Assembly (NCBI RefSeq): GCF_020034665.1 | Contig: NZ_JAIQDI010000001.1 | Span: forward strand, 3,534,001 to 3,598,000 | Direction of reading: 5' to 3' | Length of the DNA stretch: 64,000 nucleotides | Origin: Niabella beijingensis | GTDB taxonomy: Bacteria; Bacteroidota; Bacteroidia; Chitinophagales; Chitinophagaceae | Part shown: positions 54,032-63,483 of the stretch, piece by piece | Layout of the letters: every line of letters starts with the position of its first letter | Position numbering within the stretch: position 1 is the first letter of the stretch | The notes under the pieces: generated by a model | Told to the model about the DNA's origin: nothing | Databases searched by the model: none | The model's input: only the letters and a program-made list of their open reading frames with translations | Program-made: the position numbers and the translations under genes

Positions 54032-54694
54032 ATGGCCGTACAACAAACAATTAATACCATTATTGAACAGGGTATGCTGCCCCTGTATTTTAACGCGGAT
54101 GAAAGCGTAAGTATTGAAGTGCTGCGTGCCTTACACCGGGCGGGCGTGCGCGCGGTAGAATACACCAACCGTGGAGAAGCTGCATACAATAATTTTAAAA
54201 AACTGGTTGCAATCCGCGACAGCGAAATGCAGGGCCTACTGCTGGGAATTGGCACTGTAAAGAACCGGGAGGATGCAGAAAGCTATCTTGAAGCAGGTGC
54301 CGATTTTTTTGTAAGCCCTGGTTTTGTTCCGGAGATCGCGGCGTTTGCGGCGGAAAAAAATATTTTCTACGCGCCCGGTTGTATGACACCCACCGAGATC
54401 ATCGCTGCTGAGAATGCAGGTGTGAAGTTTATAAAATTGTTCCCGGGGGATATGCTGGGGCCAAAATACCTGGGAACGATCAGGGATATTTTCCCCAAAT
54501 TACTGTTTATGCCTACAGGTGGTGTGGATACCACAAAGGAAAATATCGAAAGCTGGTTTAAAGCCGGTGTGTGTGCGGTAGGTATGGGAAGCAAACTGGT
54601 GAGCAAATCACTGATGGCGGATAAAGATTACGCCGCTATTGAGCAGGCCACAGCCGCAGTTTTAAATACGATCCAATCAATAAAAAGTAAATAA
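54032..54694 (+). CDS. eda: KDPG/KHG aldolase
   Basis: This 220-residue class I aldolase splits 2-keto-3-deoxy-6-phosphogluconate to pyruvate and glyceraldehyde-3-phosphate, the last step of the pathway. The Schiff-base lysine is Lys135 in VKFIKLFPGD and the catalytic glutamate is Glu43 in RAVEYTNRGE. Its stop overlaps the start of the transporter gene by one base (TAATG). Confidence 0.95.
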   Translation: MAVQQTINTIIEQGMLPLYFNADESVSIEVLRALHRAGVRAVEYTNRGEAAYNNFKKLVAIRDSEMQGLLLGIGTVKNREDAESYLEAGADFFVSPGFVPEIAAFAAEKNIFYAPGCMTPTEIIAAENAGVKFIKLFPGDMLGPKYLGTIRDIFPKLLFMPTGGVDTTKENIESWFKAGVCAVGMGSKLVSKSLMADKDYAAIEQATAAVLNTIQSIKSK

Positions 54695-56061
54695 TGATGC
54701 AAAAAGCCATAGGAAAATACAGATGGACGATCTGCGGACTGCTGTTCTTTGCCACGACGGTGAACTACCTGGACCGGCAGGTGCTGAGTTTGTTAGCACC
54801 GGAACTGACACATAAGTTTGGATGGACAAACAGTGACTATGGAAATATAACCGCGGTATTTCAGTTTGTATATGCATTGTCCATGCTGTTTGCAGGACGT
54901 ATCGTAGATAAATTAGGAACAAAATGGGGCTATGCCTGGGCGTTGATCATCTGGTCGGTTGGTGCGATCATGCATGCGGAAGCAGTAAATATCGGTCATG
55001 CCGCCAACACGGTATTAAGCTGGTTTGGTATCGCGGCAGTTCCGGTGTCCATTATCGGGTTTATGATCGCCCGGGCGGTACTGGGTTTTGGTGAGGCCGG
55101 AAACTTTCCGGCTGCGATCAAGGCCACGGCCGAATATTTTCCCAAAAAGGAACGTTCCCTTGCAACGGGCATCTTTAATTCAGGAACAAATCTGGGGGCG
55201 ATACTGGCACCGTTAACCGTTCCCTGGATAGCAGGACACTGGGGCTGGGAATCTACTTTTATTATCATCGGTGCTATTGGCTTTCTCTGGCTCCTGTTCT
55301 GGTTTTATTATTATGATATCCCGGAAAAGCAGAAGCGGTTGTCGCAGGAGGAGCTGGCCTATATTCAAAGCGATGTGGATGAAAATACCAATCAGTCCGC
55401 TGCAGTTCCCGGTGCAAAAGTACCCTGGTTTAAATTGCTGGGTTATAAGCAGACCTGGTCGTTTGCTATCGGAAAATTCCTTACAGACGGGGTATGGTGG
55501 TTTTATCTGTTCTGGCTGCCCAAATACCTGGAAGCACAATACGGCTTAACAGGACAGGCATTGGCTCTTCCCCTTTTTGTATTATACAGCATGACGATGG
55601 TGGGCAGCATTGGCGGCGGCTGGTTCCCGATGTATTTCATCAAAAAGGGATACCATGCATACGACGGACGGATGCGTGCCATGATCCTGATTGCATTATT
55701 CCCCTTGCTGGTGTTACTGGCACAACCCCTTGGACACATCAGTTATTGGGTGCCCGTATTGCTGATCGGTATCGGTGCGTCTGCTCACCAAGCCTGGAGT
55801 GCCAATATCTTTACAACCGTTTCAGATATGTTCCCCAAGAAAACGGTAGCTTCTGTAACGGGTATTGGTGGAATGGCCGGAGGGATCGGCGGTGTGGTCG
55901 TTTCGCTGATAAGCGGAAAATTATTTGACTATTATAAAGCGCTGGGACACATAGAAACCGGGTACGCTATCATCTTTGGATTTTGTGCCATTGCGTATGT
56001 ATTATCCTGGATCATTATGAAATCCCTGGTGCCAAAATATAAGCCGATCACGGATCTGTAA
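54694..56061 (+). CDS. MFS hexuronate transporter (ExuT-like)
   Basis: This 455-residue, twelve-span inner-membrane carrier belongs to the anion:cation symporter branch of the major facilitator superfamily. The N-terminal NYLDRQVLSLLAPEL and the loop FAGRIVDKLGTKWG are typical of ExuT/GudP-type carriers. It most likely brings galacturonate and related uronates into the cytoplasm by proton symport. It is the last gene of the operon and is followed by a strong terminator. Confidence 0.92.
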   Translation: MMQKAIGKYRWTICGLLFFATTVNYLDRQVLSLLAPELTHKFGWTNSDYGNITAVFQFVYALSMLFAGRIVDKLGTKWGYAWALIIWSVGAIMHAEAVNIGHAANTVLSWFGIAAVPVSIIGFMIARAVLGFGEAGNFPAAIKATAEYFPKKERSLATGIFNSGTNLGAILAPLTVPWIAGHWGWESTFIIIGAIGFLWLLFWFYYYDIPEKQKRLSQEELAYIQSDVDENTNQSAAVPGAKVPWFKLLGYKQTWSFAIGKFLTDGVWWFYLFWLPKYLEAQYGLTGQALALPLFVLYSMTMVGSIGGGWFPMYFIKKGYHAYDGRMRAMILIALFPLLVLLAQPLGHISYWVPVLLIGIGASAHQAWSANIFTTVSDMFPKKTVASVTGIGGMAGGIGGVVVSLISGKLFDYYKALGHIETGYAIIFGFCAIAYVLSWIIMKSLVPKYKPITDL

Positions 56062-56081
56062 AATCAGGATACAGTATAAAT

Positions 56082-56112
56082 AAAAACTCCCGGCAGGTTC
56101 CGGGAGTTTTTT
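56082..56112 (+). terminator. Intrinsic terminator of the pectin operon
   Basis: AAAAACTCCCGG and CCGGGAGTTTTT form a 12-bp stem with a 6-nt loop and a following T run. It begins 20 nt after the transporter stop. No comparable terminator was seen in the gaps between the operon's genes. Confidence 0.9.
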
Positions 56113-56233
56113 ATTTTATTGACTTACGGTTATCGTTAGTTATGGGAGAACTGCTTCGGGTTTTGAAGCTGCATAACGCAATAGACGGGGCAGCAGGAAT
56201 GCTGGTATTGCCGGTAATCGGTCGATAATGAAA

Positions 56234-58018
56234 CTAAGTGTAGATGCCCTCAATTTCCTTTTTGAACTTTTCCAGGATCACTTTCCGCTTCAGGCTCAGT
56301 TTCGGGGTCATTTCACCGGTATCCACGCTCCACTCATTTGGCAGCAATTCAAATTTTTTGATCTGCTCGATGTGATTAAAATTGACATTGTGGTGATCGA
56401 TGACCGACCGGAAGAGCTCATGTACCTTAGGATCCTTCACAATGGCCTCATTGCTGCCGATCTCCAGTTTCTGCTCCTGCATCCAGTCTTTCACCGCATG
56501 AAACGAGGGAACGATCAGCGCACTTACAAATTTTTTGTCATTGCCCACTACCATGATCTGCTCGATGAATTTGCTTTCTTTCATTTTGTTTTCGATAGGC
56601 TGCGGGGCCACATATTTTCCGCCGCTGGTTTTGAACAACTCCTTTTTACGGTCGGTGATTTTTAAAAAACGGTCTTCCACCCAAACGCCGATATCACCCG
56701 TATAGAGCCAGCCGTCCTTTACAACTTCATCTGTTAGTTCGGGATGTTTATAGTACCCCTGCATTACACAGGCGCTTCTGGCAAGGATCTCTCCATCTTC
56801 CGCTATTTTTACTTCAATGCCTTCAATGGGAGGGCCTACTGTGCCATAATAAGTGCCTCCGGTTTCTTCCCGGTTGACACAAATGACCGGACTGTGCTCT
56901 GTTGGGCCGTAACCTTCATAAACAGGAATGCCTGCCGCATTAAAAATGCGGAGCAGCCGCTCTGGTGCCGCCGCACCGCCGGTGATAATAAAACGGATGC
57001 GTCCGCCCAGGGCTTCGCGCCATTTGCTGAACACCAGCTTGCGGGCGATCCCCAGCTGCCATTTGTAAAAAGCGCCCTTACCGGCCCGGTTATCGTATTG
57101 GGTACCGAGATTTACACTCCAGTAGAATAATTTCTTTTTGATCCCGGTCAGCTCCTTTCCTTTGAGCATGATCTTTTCATACACTTTTTCCAGCAGCCGG
57201 GGTACCGTAGTGAAACCATCCGGTTTGATTTCTCTTAGATTATCGGCAATGGTTTCCATGCTCTCGGCATAATAGATGCTGATACCGCTGAACAGGTACA
57301 GGTAGGTGATCATCTTTTCAAAAATATGATTCAGCGGCAGAAAACTCAGCGTGCGGGTCTGCGGCTGATCCGGAAAAGGAAAGCTGGCCTTTGAATAATA
57401 AATGTTGCTGACAATGTTTTCATGACTCAGCATAACTCCCTTTGGAGTACCGGTGGTACCGGAGGTATAGATAATGGTGGCGGTATGCTGCGGACTGTAC
57501 TGCTCCCTTGCTATTGTCAGGGTAGCCTCCTGTTCCTCCGTTACCGGGACAAACAATGCCGAATAATGCGGTGTTCCTTCAATTTCATCAAATGAATAAA
57601 TGCCCCGCAAAAAATTACTTTTAACAGAGCGCACTTTATCCAGTAGCTCCCGGTTGCTTACAAAAATGAATTTGGCCTCCGATTCATTCAGGATAAACTC
57701 CAGTTCATGAGGATTGGTGGTAGGGTAAATCGGGATAAGAATGGCCCCGGTCTGCTGTACTGCCAGGTCCGTAAATACCCATTCCGGCCGGTTCTGGCTG
57801 ATGATGGCGATTTTGTCACTTTCCTCGGCGGATGTATTTTTCCCATGGACCCCTTTTTGGAGCAATCCCAACGATAGCTGGTCAACAATGGCACGGACCT
57901 CCTTTGTTGAATAAGATTTCCAACTGCCGTTGATCTTTGCATTCAGCATATCCGGCTTGGGAAAATGTTTCAATTGGTGGGCAATCGCATCAAACAATCT
58001 GTAAGCAGGGAAATTCAT
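56234..58018 (-). CDS. Long-chain fatty acid--CoA ligase (AMP-forming)
   Basis: This 594-residue enzyme of the ANL superfamily has the P-loop-like motif TIIYTSGTTGTPKGVMLSHENIV (around 175), YGPTEHSPVICVN (around 365) and YTGDIGVWVEDRFLKITDRKKELFKTSGGKYVAPQPIE (around 460-500). It activates fatty acids to acyl-CoA at the inner membrane. The size and the C-terminal domain match the FadD15/AAE-type long-chain ligases of Bacteroidota. It is a single gene on the minus strand. Confidence 0.92.
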   Translation of the reverse strand: MNFPAYRLFDAIAHQLKHFPKPDMLNAKINGSWKSYSTKEVRAIVDQLSLGLLQKGVHGKNTSAEESDKIAIISQNRPEWVFTDLAVQQTGAILIPIYPTTNPHELEFILNESEAKFIFVSNRELLDKVRSVKSNFLRGIYSFDEIEGTPHYSALFVPVTEEQEATLTIAREQYSPQHTATIIYTSGTTGTPKGVMLSHENIVSNIYYSKASFPFPDQPQTRTLSFLPLNHIFEKMITYLYLFSGISIYYAESMETIADNLREIKPDGFTTVPRLLEKVYEKIMLKGKELTGIKKKLFYWSVNLGTQYDNRAGKGAFYKWQLGIARKLVFSKWREALGGRIRFIITGGAAAPERLLRIFNAAGIPVYEGYGPTEHSPVICVNREETGGTYYGTVGPPIEGIEVKIAEDGEILARSACVMQGYYKHPELTDEVVKDGWLYTGDIGVWVEDRFLKITDRKKELFKTSGGKYVAPQPIENKMKESKFIEQIMVVGNDKKFVSALIVPSFHAVKDWMQEQKLEIGSNEAIVKDPKVHELFRSVIDHHNVNFNHIEQIKKFELLPNEWSVDTGEMTPKLSLKRKVILEKFKKEIEGIYT

Positions 58019-58066
58019 TAGCTATCATTTAGTTCTAATATACAATTTAAGAAAAATCCGGTAAAT

Positions 58067-58094
58067 AAAAAACCACTCCGGTAGTGAAGTGGTT
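58067..58094 (-). terminator. Intrinsic terminator after the 58115 TPR gene
   Basis: Read on the minus strand, AACCACT and AGTGGTT form a 7-bp stem followed by six Ts. It lies just downstream of the TPR gene and before the acyl-CoA ligase gene. Confidence 0.7.
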
Positions 58095-58114
58095 CAATGT
58101 TGAAAGTAAAAGTC

Positions 58115-59131
58115 TTATTTCCGGTTGGAATAAACCTGCCCCGCCGGCATTTTAAACACGCGGGATTTATGAAACTCGGTAAATTTATCGTAAAGCGTTT
58201 TATTATTGCTGGCCCAGGTTTCAAAAGCCGACTGATTGTTTACAGGACCGAACATCCACTGGTTGTACGCATCAAAAATGCCATCCTTCATTAATTGCTG
58301 GTGGTATTCAAATAAGCGGTAAGGATATTTTTTGTTGTAATTGTTGATCCAGTCCAGCACAAAACGGGTGCGGATCATGGCGAGGGTTTCCGGCGTCAGT
58401 CCCTGCGCGGTGATGCCCGATTGGCGTGCAAAGGTTTCCAGTACTGCTTTGGCAAATTCATTTTTCGTGTTTGATGCAGTTTGGGAAAGATTTCCGGAGA
58501 ACAATTCCTTATAGGCATCCAGCACCATTTTTTTTATGTTACCGGATTTTGGGTTCAGGCTTTCCATATTGGCATAGATCTCACCGTAGAGGATGGCCCA
58601 TATTTTCCCTTCCGGCTGTTTGTAGTAATAAACAGCTGCATTATAGTAGTTACCGCTGTAGGAGGGGGCCATTTCCATTCCTTTTTCCCACATGGAGATG
58701 GCCGCTGTTCCGTTTTTCATTATTTCCAGCACTTCGCCGTACTCGCTGTAAAGCGGTCCCTGTTTCGGGAATTTTTCGATAGCTGTTTTATAGATCTTTT
58801 CCGCTTCTTTGCCGTTATCGGTGCCGCGGTAAAGTGTTCCTGCCAGCTGGTAAGCAGCTACATCTGCATTCTCTGAAGCTATTACCGGTTTGATGATCTC
58901 CAGTCCCTTGGCATAGTCCTTTTTATAATAGTAGGCCAGGGCCAGGTCCTTTTGAACATCGATGTTGTTTTTATCGGTCTGGGCAGCCTTGTTCAATACC
59001 AGTACTGCGTTATCCATATCACCCGACAACATGAATTTTCTTGCATTTTCGCGCATGGAAGCAATCTCATCCTGACCAAACGCCATAACGGTTCCCATTA
59101 AAAAAAGGCCCGCGGTAAAAATCTTCTTCAT
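58115..59131 (-). CDS. Secreted TPR-repeat protein
   Basis: This 338-residue protein has a signal peptide (about 1-20, VMAFGQ) and N-terminal tetratricopeptide repeats (about 25-190: ARKFMLSGDMDNAVLVLNKAAQ, DVQKDLALAYYYKKDYAKGLEII, EAEKIYKTAIEKFPKQGPLYSEYGEVL). A C-terminal helical region (about 200-338) has no recognised domain. It is probably periplasmic. Its terminator is seen at 58067-58094. Confidence 0.85.
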   Translation of the reverse strand: MKKIFTAGLFLMGTVMAFGQDEIASMRENARKFMLSGDMDNAVLVLNKAAQTDKNNIDVQKDLALAYYYKKDYAKGLEIIKPVIASENADVAAYQLAGTLYRGTDNGKEAEKIYKTAIEKFPKQGPLYSEYGEVLEIMKNGTAAISMWEKGMEMAPSYSGNYYNAAVYYYKQPEGKIWAILYGEIYANMESLNPKSGNIKKMVLDAYKELFSGNLSQTASNTKNEFAKAVLETFARQSGITAQGLTPETLAMIRTRFVLDWINNYNKKYPYRLFEYHQQLMKDGIFDAYNQWMFGPVNNQSAFETWASNNKTLYDKFTEFHKSRVFKMPAGQVYSNRK

Positions 59132-59327
59132 TTTTTTATATTTTTAAATAACTGATTAACAGCCTGTTTAAATGCTTTCTGGTTATTTAGCAAAAAATAA
59201 GCCGAACCACCGAATAGAGGACGTAAAAATAGAACAAAGGGTGGTAGCGCCATAATTTTTATTTTTCCTAACAAATTGGGCATCATAGCCTTTTTCTGCG
59301 AAAGATCCCTGTGCTATCGGTGTCTAC
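59132..59327. other. Intergenic region without a recognisable gene
   Basis: With the terminator behind it, this gap is 258 bp long. It is AT-rich near 59132-59170, where the promoter of the 59131 gene should lie. I see no small ORF or repeat in it that can be supported. Confidence 0.4.
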
Positions 59328-59361
59328 AAAAATACCGCCGGTGCGGGATGCAGGGCGGTAT
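59328..59361 (-). terminator. Intrinsic terminator after the DUF1015 gene
   Basis: On the minus strand, ATACCGCC and GGCGGTAT pair over 8 bp around a 14-nt loop, followed by TTTT. It begins about 28 nt past the DUF1015 stop. Confidence 0.65.
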
Positions 59362-59389
59362 CTTAAATCAGTGTGTAGGCAGTCAGCTG

Positions 59390-60610
59390 CTACAATAAAT
59401 GCGTCAGTAAGCCGTCCCTGAGCTTAGGCTCAAACCAGGTGCTTTTCGGAGGCATTACTTCGCCGCTGTCAGCAATGTCAAACAGCTGCTGGATGGTAAC
59501 AGGGTACAGGCTGAATGCCACGTTCATTTCGCCGCTGTTCACACGTTTTTCCAGCTCCTGGATACCCCGGATGCCGCCAACAAAATCGATGCGCTTATCA
59601 GTGCGCTGATCTTTTATTCCCAGTAACTTGTCCAGTACATTTTCGGCCAGTATGGATACATCCAGGATGCCGATGGGATCTTCTGTAAAGGTACCCGGCC
59701 GGCTCCTCAGCAAATACCATTTCCCGTCGAGGTACATTCCGAACTCGTGCAGCCGGCCGGGCTTTACGGCAGTTTCGGAGGCGGTCACTTCAAAGTCTTC
59801 ATGGAGCGCCGCTATAAAATTTTCCGTAGTATGTCCGTTAAGGTCTTTGATCACGCGGTTGTAATCCAATATAGCAAGTTCCGCCGCCGGGAAGATAACG
59901 GTGAGGAAATAAGCCGCTTCTGCACTGTTGGGCAACGCTTTGTGAACCTTGGCGGCAGAGGCTGCGCGGTGATGACCGTCGGCAATATAGGTGGCTGGAA
60001 CTTTTTCTCGGAATAAAGTAGTGATCTGCTCAATTACAGCGTCGTCATTTACCACCCAGACAGTATGCCGGATGCCGTCTTCAGCAGTAAAATCATATTC
60101 AGGAGCATGCTCTTTTTTCCATTGATCGATCAGGGCGTCCAGTTCGGCTACATTATTATAGGCAAGAAACACCTTGCCGGTTTGTGCTTCGATGGTGCTC
60201 ATATGGTTAATGCGGTCCTGTTCTTTCTCCGGCCGGGTGAACTCATGCTTTTTTATCAGGCCGTTTTCATAATCCGAAACTGCAGATGCCGCTACCAGCC
60301 CGGTTTGGCTTCTTCCGTCCATAATCAGCTGATAGATATAATAACAGGGTTTGTCTTCTTTAAAAAGCAGGCCCTTTTGTTGAAAAGCTGCGAGGTTTTC
60401 CTTGGCTTTTTCATACACGGTGCTGCTGTGCAGCGGAACATCCGGGGCAAGATCCACTTCTGCTTTTGTAATGTGTAGAAAAGATTCGGGATTGTTTTTA
60501 ACTTCTTCCCGGGCTTCTTCACTGTTTAATACATCATAAGGACGGGACGCAACTTTGGCGGCTACTGCTTTATCGGGGCGCAGTGCCGGAAAGGGTTTGA
60601 TAACTGACAT
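59390..60610 (-). CDS. DUF1015 family protein
   Basis: This 406-residue cytoplasmic protein begins MSVIKPFPALRPDKAVAAKVASRPYDVL, the typical DUF1015 opening. It also has the conserved YIADGHHRAASA (around 215) and the C-terminal PPKSTWFEPKLRDGLLTHLL. The pattern resembles ParB-like or kinase-like proteins; in Bacteroidota it is often near serine-synthesis genes, which are not seen here. The function is not established. Confidence 0.9.
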   Translation of the reverse strand: MSVIKPFPALRPDKAVAAKVASRPYDVLNSEEAREEVKNNPESFLHITKAEVDLAPDVPLHSSTVYEKAKENLAAFQQKGLLFKEDKPCYYIYQLIMDGRSQTGLVAASAVSDYENGLIKKHEFTRPEKEQDRINHMSTIEAQTGKVFLAYNNVAELDALIDQWKKEHAPEYDFTAEDGIRHTVWVVNDDAVIEQITTLFREKVPATYIADGHHRAASAAKVHKALPNSAEAAYFLTVIFPAAELAILDYNRVIKDLNGHTTENFIAALHEDFEVTASETAVKPGRLHEFGMYLDGKWYLLRSRPGTFTEDPIGILDVSILAENVLDKLLGIKDQRTDKRIDFVGGIRGIQELEKRVNSGEMNVAFSLYPVTIQQLFDIADSGEVMPPKSTWFEPKLRDGLLTHLL

Positions 60611-60658
60611 AATGTGATTATAGTTGTTTGTTTTAATCGATTGTGTAATTTTTTTGGA

Positions 60659-61270
60659 TCAATGCGGAGCTGTACCCGGTTTCTCCATTTCCACCACGCC
60701 ACCGGTAACAGTATACTTCATGGCATCGCCGGGGGTAATGTCCTCGATCATACGAACGCGTTCCCTCGGAAGGATATAAAGCTGCCCGGCAAAGTTATAG
60801 GCCTGGGGTACATAAACGCCGATCATATTGACGCCCAGGTTGAATTTTTCCATTTCCTCATCGGTGATAAATCCCACGATCCAGATATCTTCATTAAAGA
60901 TGTTGGCCAATACCGGTTTGGTAAATTTCTTTTTATCGCCCGCAAAGGCTTTGAAAAAATCCTTGATCGAGGTATAGAGCAGCTTGATGCCGGGAGTACG
61001 TTCCAGCCAGTGGTCAAAAAAGTTAATGACGGCTTCCATGATCAGGGAAGAGCTGATCCAGCCGATAAAGATCACGAAGAGGAGGATGGTCAGAAACCCC
61101 AGTCCCGGTATCACCATTACGGGCCGCAACAGGTTGTCTACCCAGTTAAAAAGCTGGTAAAGTATATAGATCGTAATCGTAATGGGAGCCAGGATAATGA
61201 GTCCCTGGAGAAAATAGCGGAACAACCGCTTTATGATACTGTCTTCCTTTTTATAATTCGCCGTGGCCAT
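60659..61270 (-). CDS. DUF502 family membrane protein
   Basis: This 203-residue protein starts MATANYKKEDSIIKRLFRYFLQG and has two membrane spans (about 20-40 and 58-80), followed by a cytoplasmic or periplasmic domain with the DUF502 signature (GIKLLYTSIKDFFKAFAG, IGVYVPQAYNFAGQLYILPRERV). The function is unknown. I chose the ATG at 61270 because a -7 element (TATTTTTG on the minus strand, 61280-61287) lies 9 nt upstream and overlaps the longer TTG-started frame. It diverges from the TetR gene. Confidence 0.88.
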   Translation of the reverse strand: MATANYKKEDSIIKRLFRYFLQGLIILAPITITIYILYQLFNWVDNLLRPVMVIPGLGFLTILLFVIFIGWISSSLIMEAVINFFDHWLERTPGIKLLYTSIKDFFKAFAGDKKKFTKPVLANIFNEDIWIVGFITDEEMEKFNLGVNMIGVYVPQAYNFAGQLYILPRERVRMIEDITPGDAMKYTVTGGVVEMEKPGTAPH

Positions 61271-61279
61271 GATTTCCGG

Positions 61280-61287
61280 CAAAAATA
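61280..61287 (-). promoter_or_regulatory. -7 promoter element for the DUF502 gene
   Basis: On the minus strand the bases read TATTTTTG, a full TAnnTTTG match. It is 9 nt from the ATG at 61270, so the leader would be only a few bases long. Confidence 0.5.
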
Positions 61288-61418
61288 GAATGTTTTTCAA
61301 CAGGTTGCCCGTCTGAGTTGTTTTTTCCGGCGGTTCACCGGTAAAAAAATACCGTTTGCCGGTATGGACAGCGCCGGAAAAGAGTCGTATAATAACTTCG
61401 GTTAAGTTTTTTGAAAAA

Positions 61419-61459
61419 AACTATGGAAACTTTAAGAGTTCAAAAAGTTTCCATAGTTT
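61419..61459. promoter_or_regulatory. Perfect 16-bp inverted repeat, probable TetR operator
   Basis: AAACTATGGAAACTTT (61419-61434) and AAAGTTTCCATAGTTT (61444-61459) are exact complements separated by 9 nt. The dyad ends 10 nt before the ATG of the TetR gene. Its right arm overlaps TAGTTTCG, a near match to the -7 element. This is the expected place for autorepression of the efflux operon. Confidence 0.8.
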
Positions 61460-61469
61460 CGCATCGCAA

Positions 61470-62114
61470 ATGGAAGCCGAAAACGAAAATAAGGTTCATA
61501 TACGGAGTGAAGCCCTGCAGCTGTTTATGCAGTACGGTACCCGCAGTGTAAGCATGGACGATATTGCGGCGGCCGTTGGCAGCAGCAAGAAAACCATTTA
61601 TCAGTACTATACCGACAAGGACCATCTGGTAGCGGAAGCGATCGAAGTGGCATTGATTGAGAACTGTACGCAATGCAAAAAGTTTCACCGGTTGTCGGAA
61701 AATGCCATACAGGAGGGCTTTTTGGCCATTGACCAGACATCGGAATTGTTCCGCAATATGAACCCTGTATTAATGAATGATCTGAAAAAGTATCATCCCA
61801 AGGCCTATAAACGGTTTGTTGAATATAAGAGCGAGTTCATTTATGATATTATTGTTAATAATATCAAACGCGGGATCGAAGAGGGGCTTTACCGGGAGGA
61901 TCTGAATATCGATATCATCGCCCAGTTCCGGGTTGGCAGCATCGACATTCTTTTTATGCCGGAGTTTTATGGCAGGGTGAAGGAAGGCTTGTTCCGGGTT
62001 CAGCTGGAGATATTTTACTTTTTCCTTTACGGAATGGCGACCCCCAAAGGGCAGAAATTGATCGAAAAATATAAAAAACATAAACCAAAAAATAGTTCAG
62101 ATGCAAAAGATTAG
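61470..62114 (+). CDS. TetR/AcrR family transcriptional regulator
   Basis: This 214-residue regulator has an N-terminal TetR helix-turn-helix (about 9-55: HIRSEALQLFMQYGTRSVSMDDIAAAVGSSKKTIYQYYTDKDHLV) and a C-terminal ligand domain. I chose the ATG at 61470 (MEAENENKVH); the frame further upstream runs through the operator palindrome and is unlike the family. It overlaps the TolC gene by 14 nt, so it is the first gene of an efflux operon it probably represses. The ligand is unknown. Confidence 0.93.
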   Translation: MEAENENKVHIRSEALQLFMQYGTRSVSMDDIAAAVGSSKKTIYQYYTDKDHLVAEAIEVALIENCTQCKKFHRLSENAIQEGFLAIDQTSELFRNMNPVLMNDLKKYHPKAYKRFVEYKSEFIYDIIVNNIKRGIEEGLYREDLNIDIIAQFRVGSIDILFMPEFYGRVKEGLFRVQLEIFYFFLYGMATPKGQKLIEKYKKHKPKNSSDAKD

Positions 62115-63456
62115 GCTGATGGTATTAACCATCGTTGGGCTGGTGATGGCAGGCAGCGGAAGGGCACAGGACAGCACCCATTACTTTACATTACAGCAGG
62201 CGCTGGATTACGGGCAGAAACATAATGTGCAGGTAAAAAATGCCCTGCTGGATATCAAGTTACAGGAACAGGTAAACCGTGAGGTGACCGGCAGCGCTTA
62301 TCCGCAGATCAACGCGAGCGGTGAGGTTGTAGATAATTTCAAATTACCCGTTTCCATTATCCCGGCGGGAACCGTTTTTATGCCCGGCACACCTCCCACA
62401 ACAGAGGATACCCGTTTGTCTTTTGGTGTAAAATGGAGCAGCATGGGCGGCGTGTCAATCAGCCAGATCCTTTTTGACGGTCAGGTTTTTACCGGTTTGC
62501 AGGCGAGAAAGACACTGATCGATTATAAAGCAAAAACGGCGGAGGTTACTGAAGAACAAATCCGGCAGACAATTGCCAAGGTGTACTACCAGCTGGTGGT
62601 GAGCAAAACACAGGTAGCACTGATCGATTCAAACCTGGCCCTCGTTCAGAAAAACAGGAATGATACGAAAATCATGTATGATAACGGGTTTGCAGAAAAA
62701 CTGGATATTGATAAACTGGATGTGCAATTGGCAAACCTCCGGTCTCAGAAGAACCAGGTACTTAACTCTGTTAATAACGGATACCTGGGATTAAAAGTGT
62801 TGATGGGAATGCCCGTTCGCGAACAGCTGGTGCTTACAGATACGCTTACAGATGAAAGTTTGAAAGAAGATATTTTAGAAGATGGAACGTTTGACTACAG
62901 CCGGCGAAGAGATTATCAGGCGGCATTATTGGGAGTAAAACTGAATGAATATGATGTACAGCGTTATAAGAGAAGTAAAATTCCAACGCTGTCATTGAAT
63001 GGATATTGGAACCAGATGACACAGGCTAACCGGTTCGGGGACATGTATAGCTCAAGTGCCTACTGGTTCCCGGTTAGTGCAGCAACATTAAAGTTATCGA
63101 TTCCTATATTCAGCGGCTTTGCCACCAATGCCAAAATTGCGCAAGCAAAAATAAAATTGCAGCAAACAGAAAACCAGGTGGAGGCGCTCAAACTGAGCAT
63201 CGATATGCAAAGGGATTCTGCAATGAATACCTTTAAGTCGGCGCTGACCGATATGGATTATCAAAAACAAAATATGGTACTGGCAGAAAATGTGTACAAC
63301 CAGACCAAGAAAAAATATGAAGTAGGTACCGGCAGTCAGATCGAAATCGACAATGCAAGGGTGCAGTTGCAGACAGCTCAAACCAATTATTACAATGCCC
63401 TCTATAATGCAGTAGTTGCCAAGGTAGATTACCTGAAGGCAACCGGTAAATTTTAA
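62101..63456 (+). CDS. TolC family outer-membrane efflux protein
   Basis: This 451-residue exported protein (signal peptide about 1-22, GSGRAQ) has two repeats of the outer-membrane efflux domain. These are visible as FTLQQALDYGQKHNVQVKNALLDIKLQEQ and FGVKWSSMGGVSISQILFDG in the first half and SAATLKLSIPIFSGFATNAKIAQAKIKLQQTENQ in the second. It forms the outer-membrane channel of a tripartite pump. It overlaps the TetR gene and precedes the adaptor gene by 27 nt. Confidence 0.94.
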   Translation: MQKIRLMVLTIVGLVMAGSGRAQDSTHYFTLQQALDYGQKHNVQVKNALLDIKLQEQVNREVTGSAYPQINASGEVVDNFKLPVSIIPAGTVFMPGTPPTTEDTRLSFGVKWSSMGGVSISQILFDGQVFTGLQARKTLIDYKAKTAEVTEEQIRQTIAKVYYQLVVSKTQVALIDSNLALVQKNRNDTKIMYDNGFAEKLDIDKLDVQLANLRSQKNQVLNSVNNGYLGLKVLMGMPVREQLVLTDTLTDESLKEDILEDGTFDYSRRRDYQAALLGVKLNEYDVQRYKRSKIPTLSLNGYWNQMTQANRFGDMYSSSAYWFPVSAATLKLSIPIFSGFATNAKIAQAKIKLQQTENQVEALKLSIDMQRDSAMNTFKSALTDMDYQKQNMVLAENVYNQTKKKYEVGTGSQIEIDNARVQLQTAQTNYYNALYNAVVAKVDYLKATGKF

Positions 63457-63483
63457 AGTCCAAACTATTTAATACTATATTTT

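Noticed and set aside
61356..61469. Longer N-terminus for the TetR regulator
   Set aside because: The extra 38 codons read through the operator palindrome and have no TetR-like sequence.
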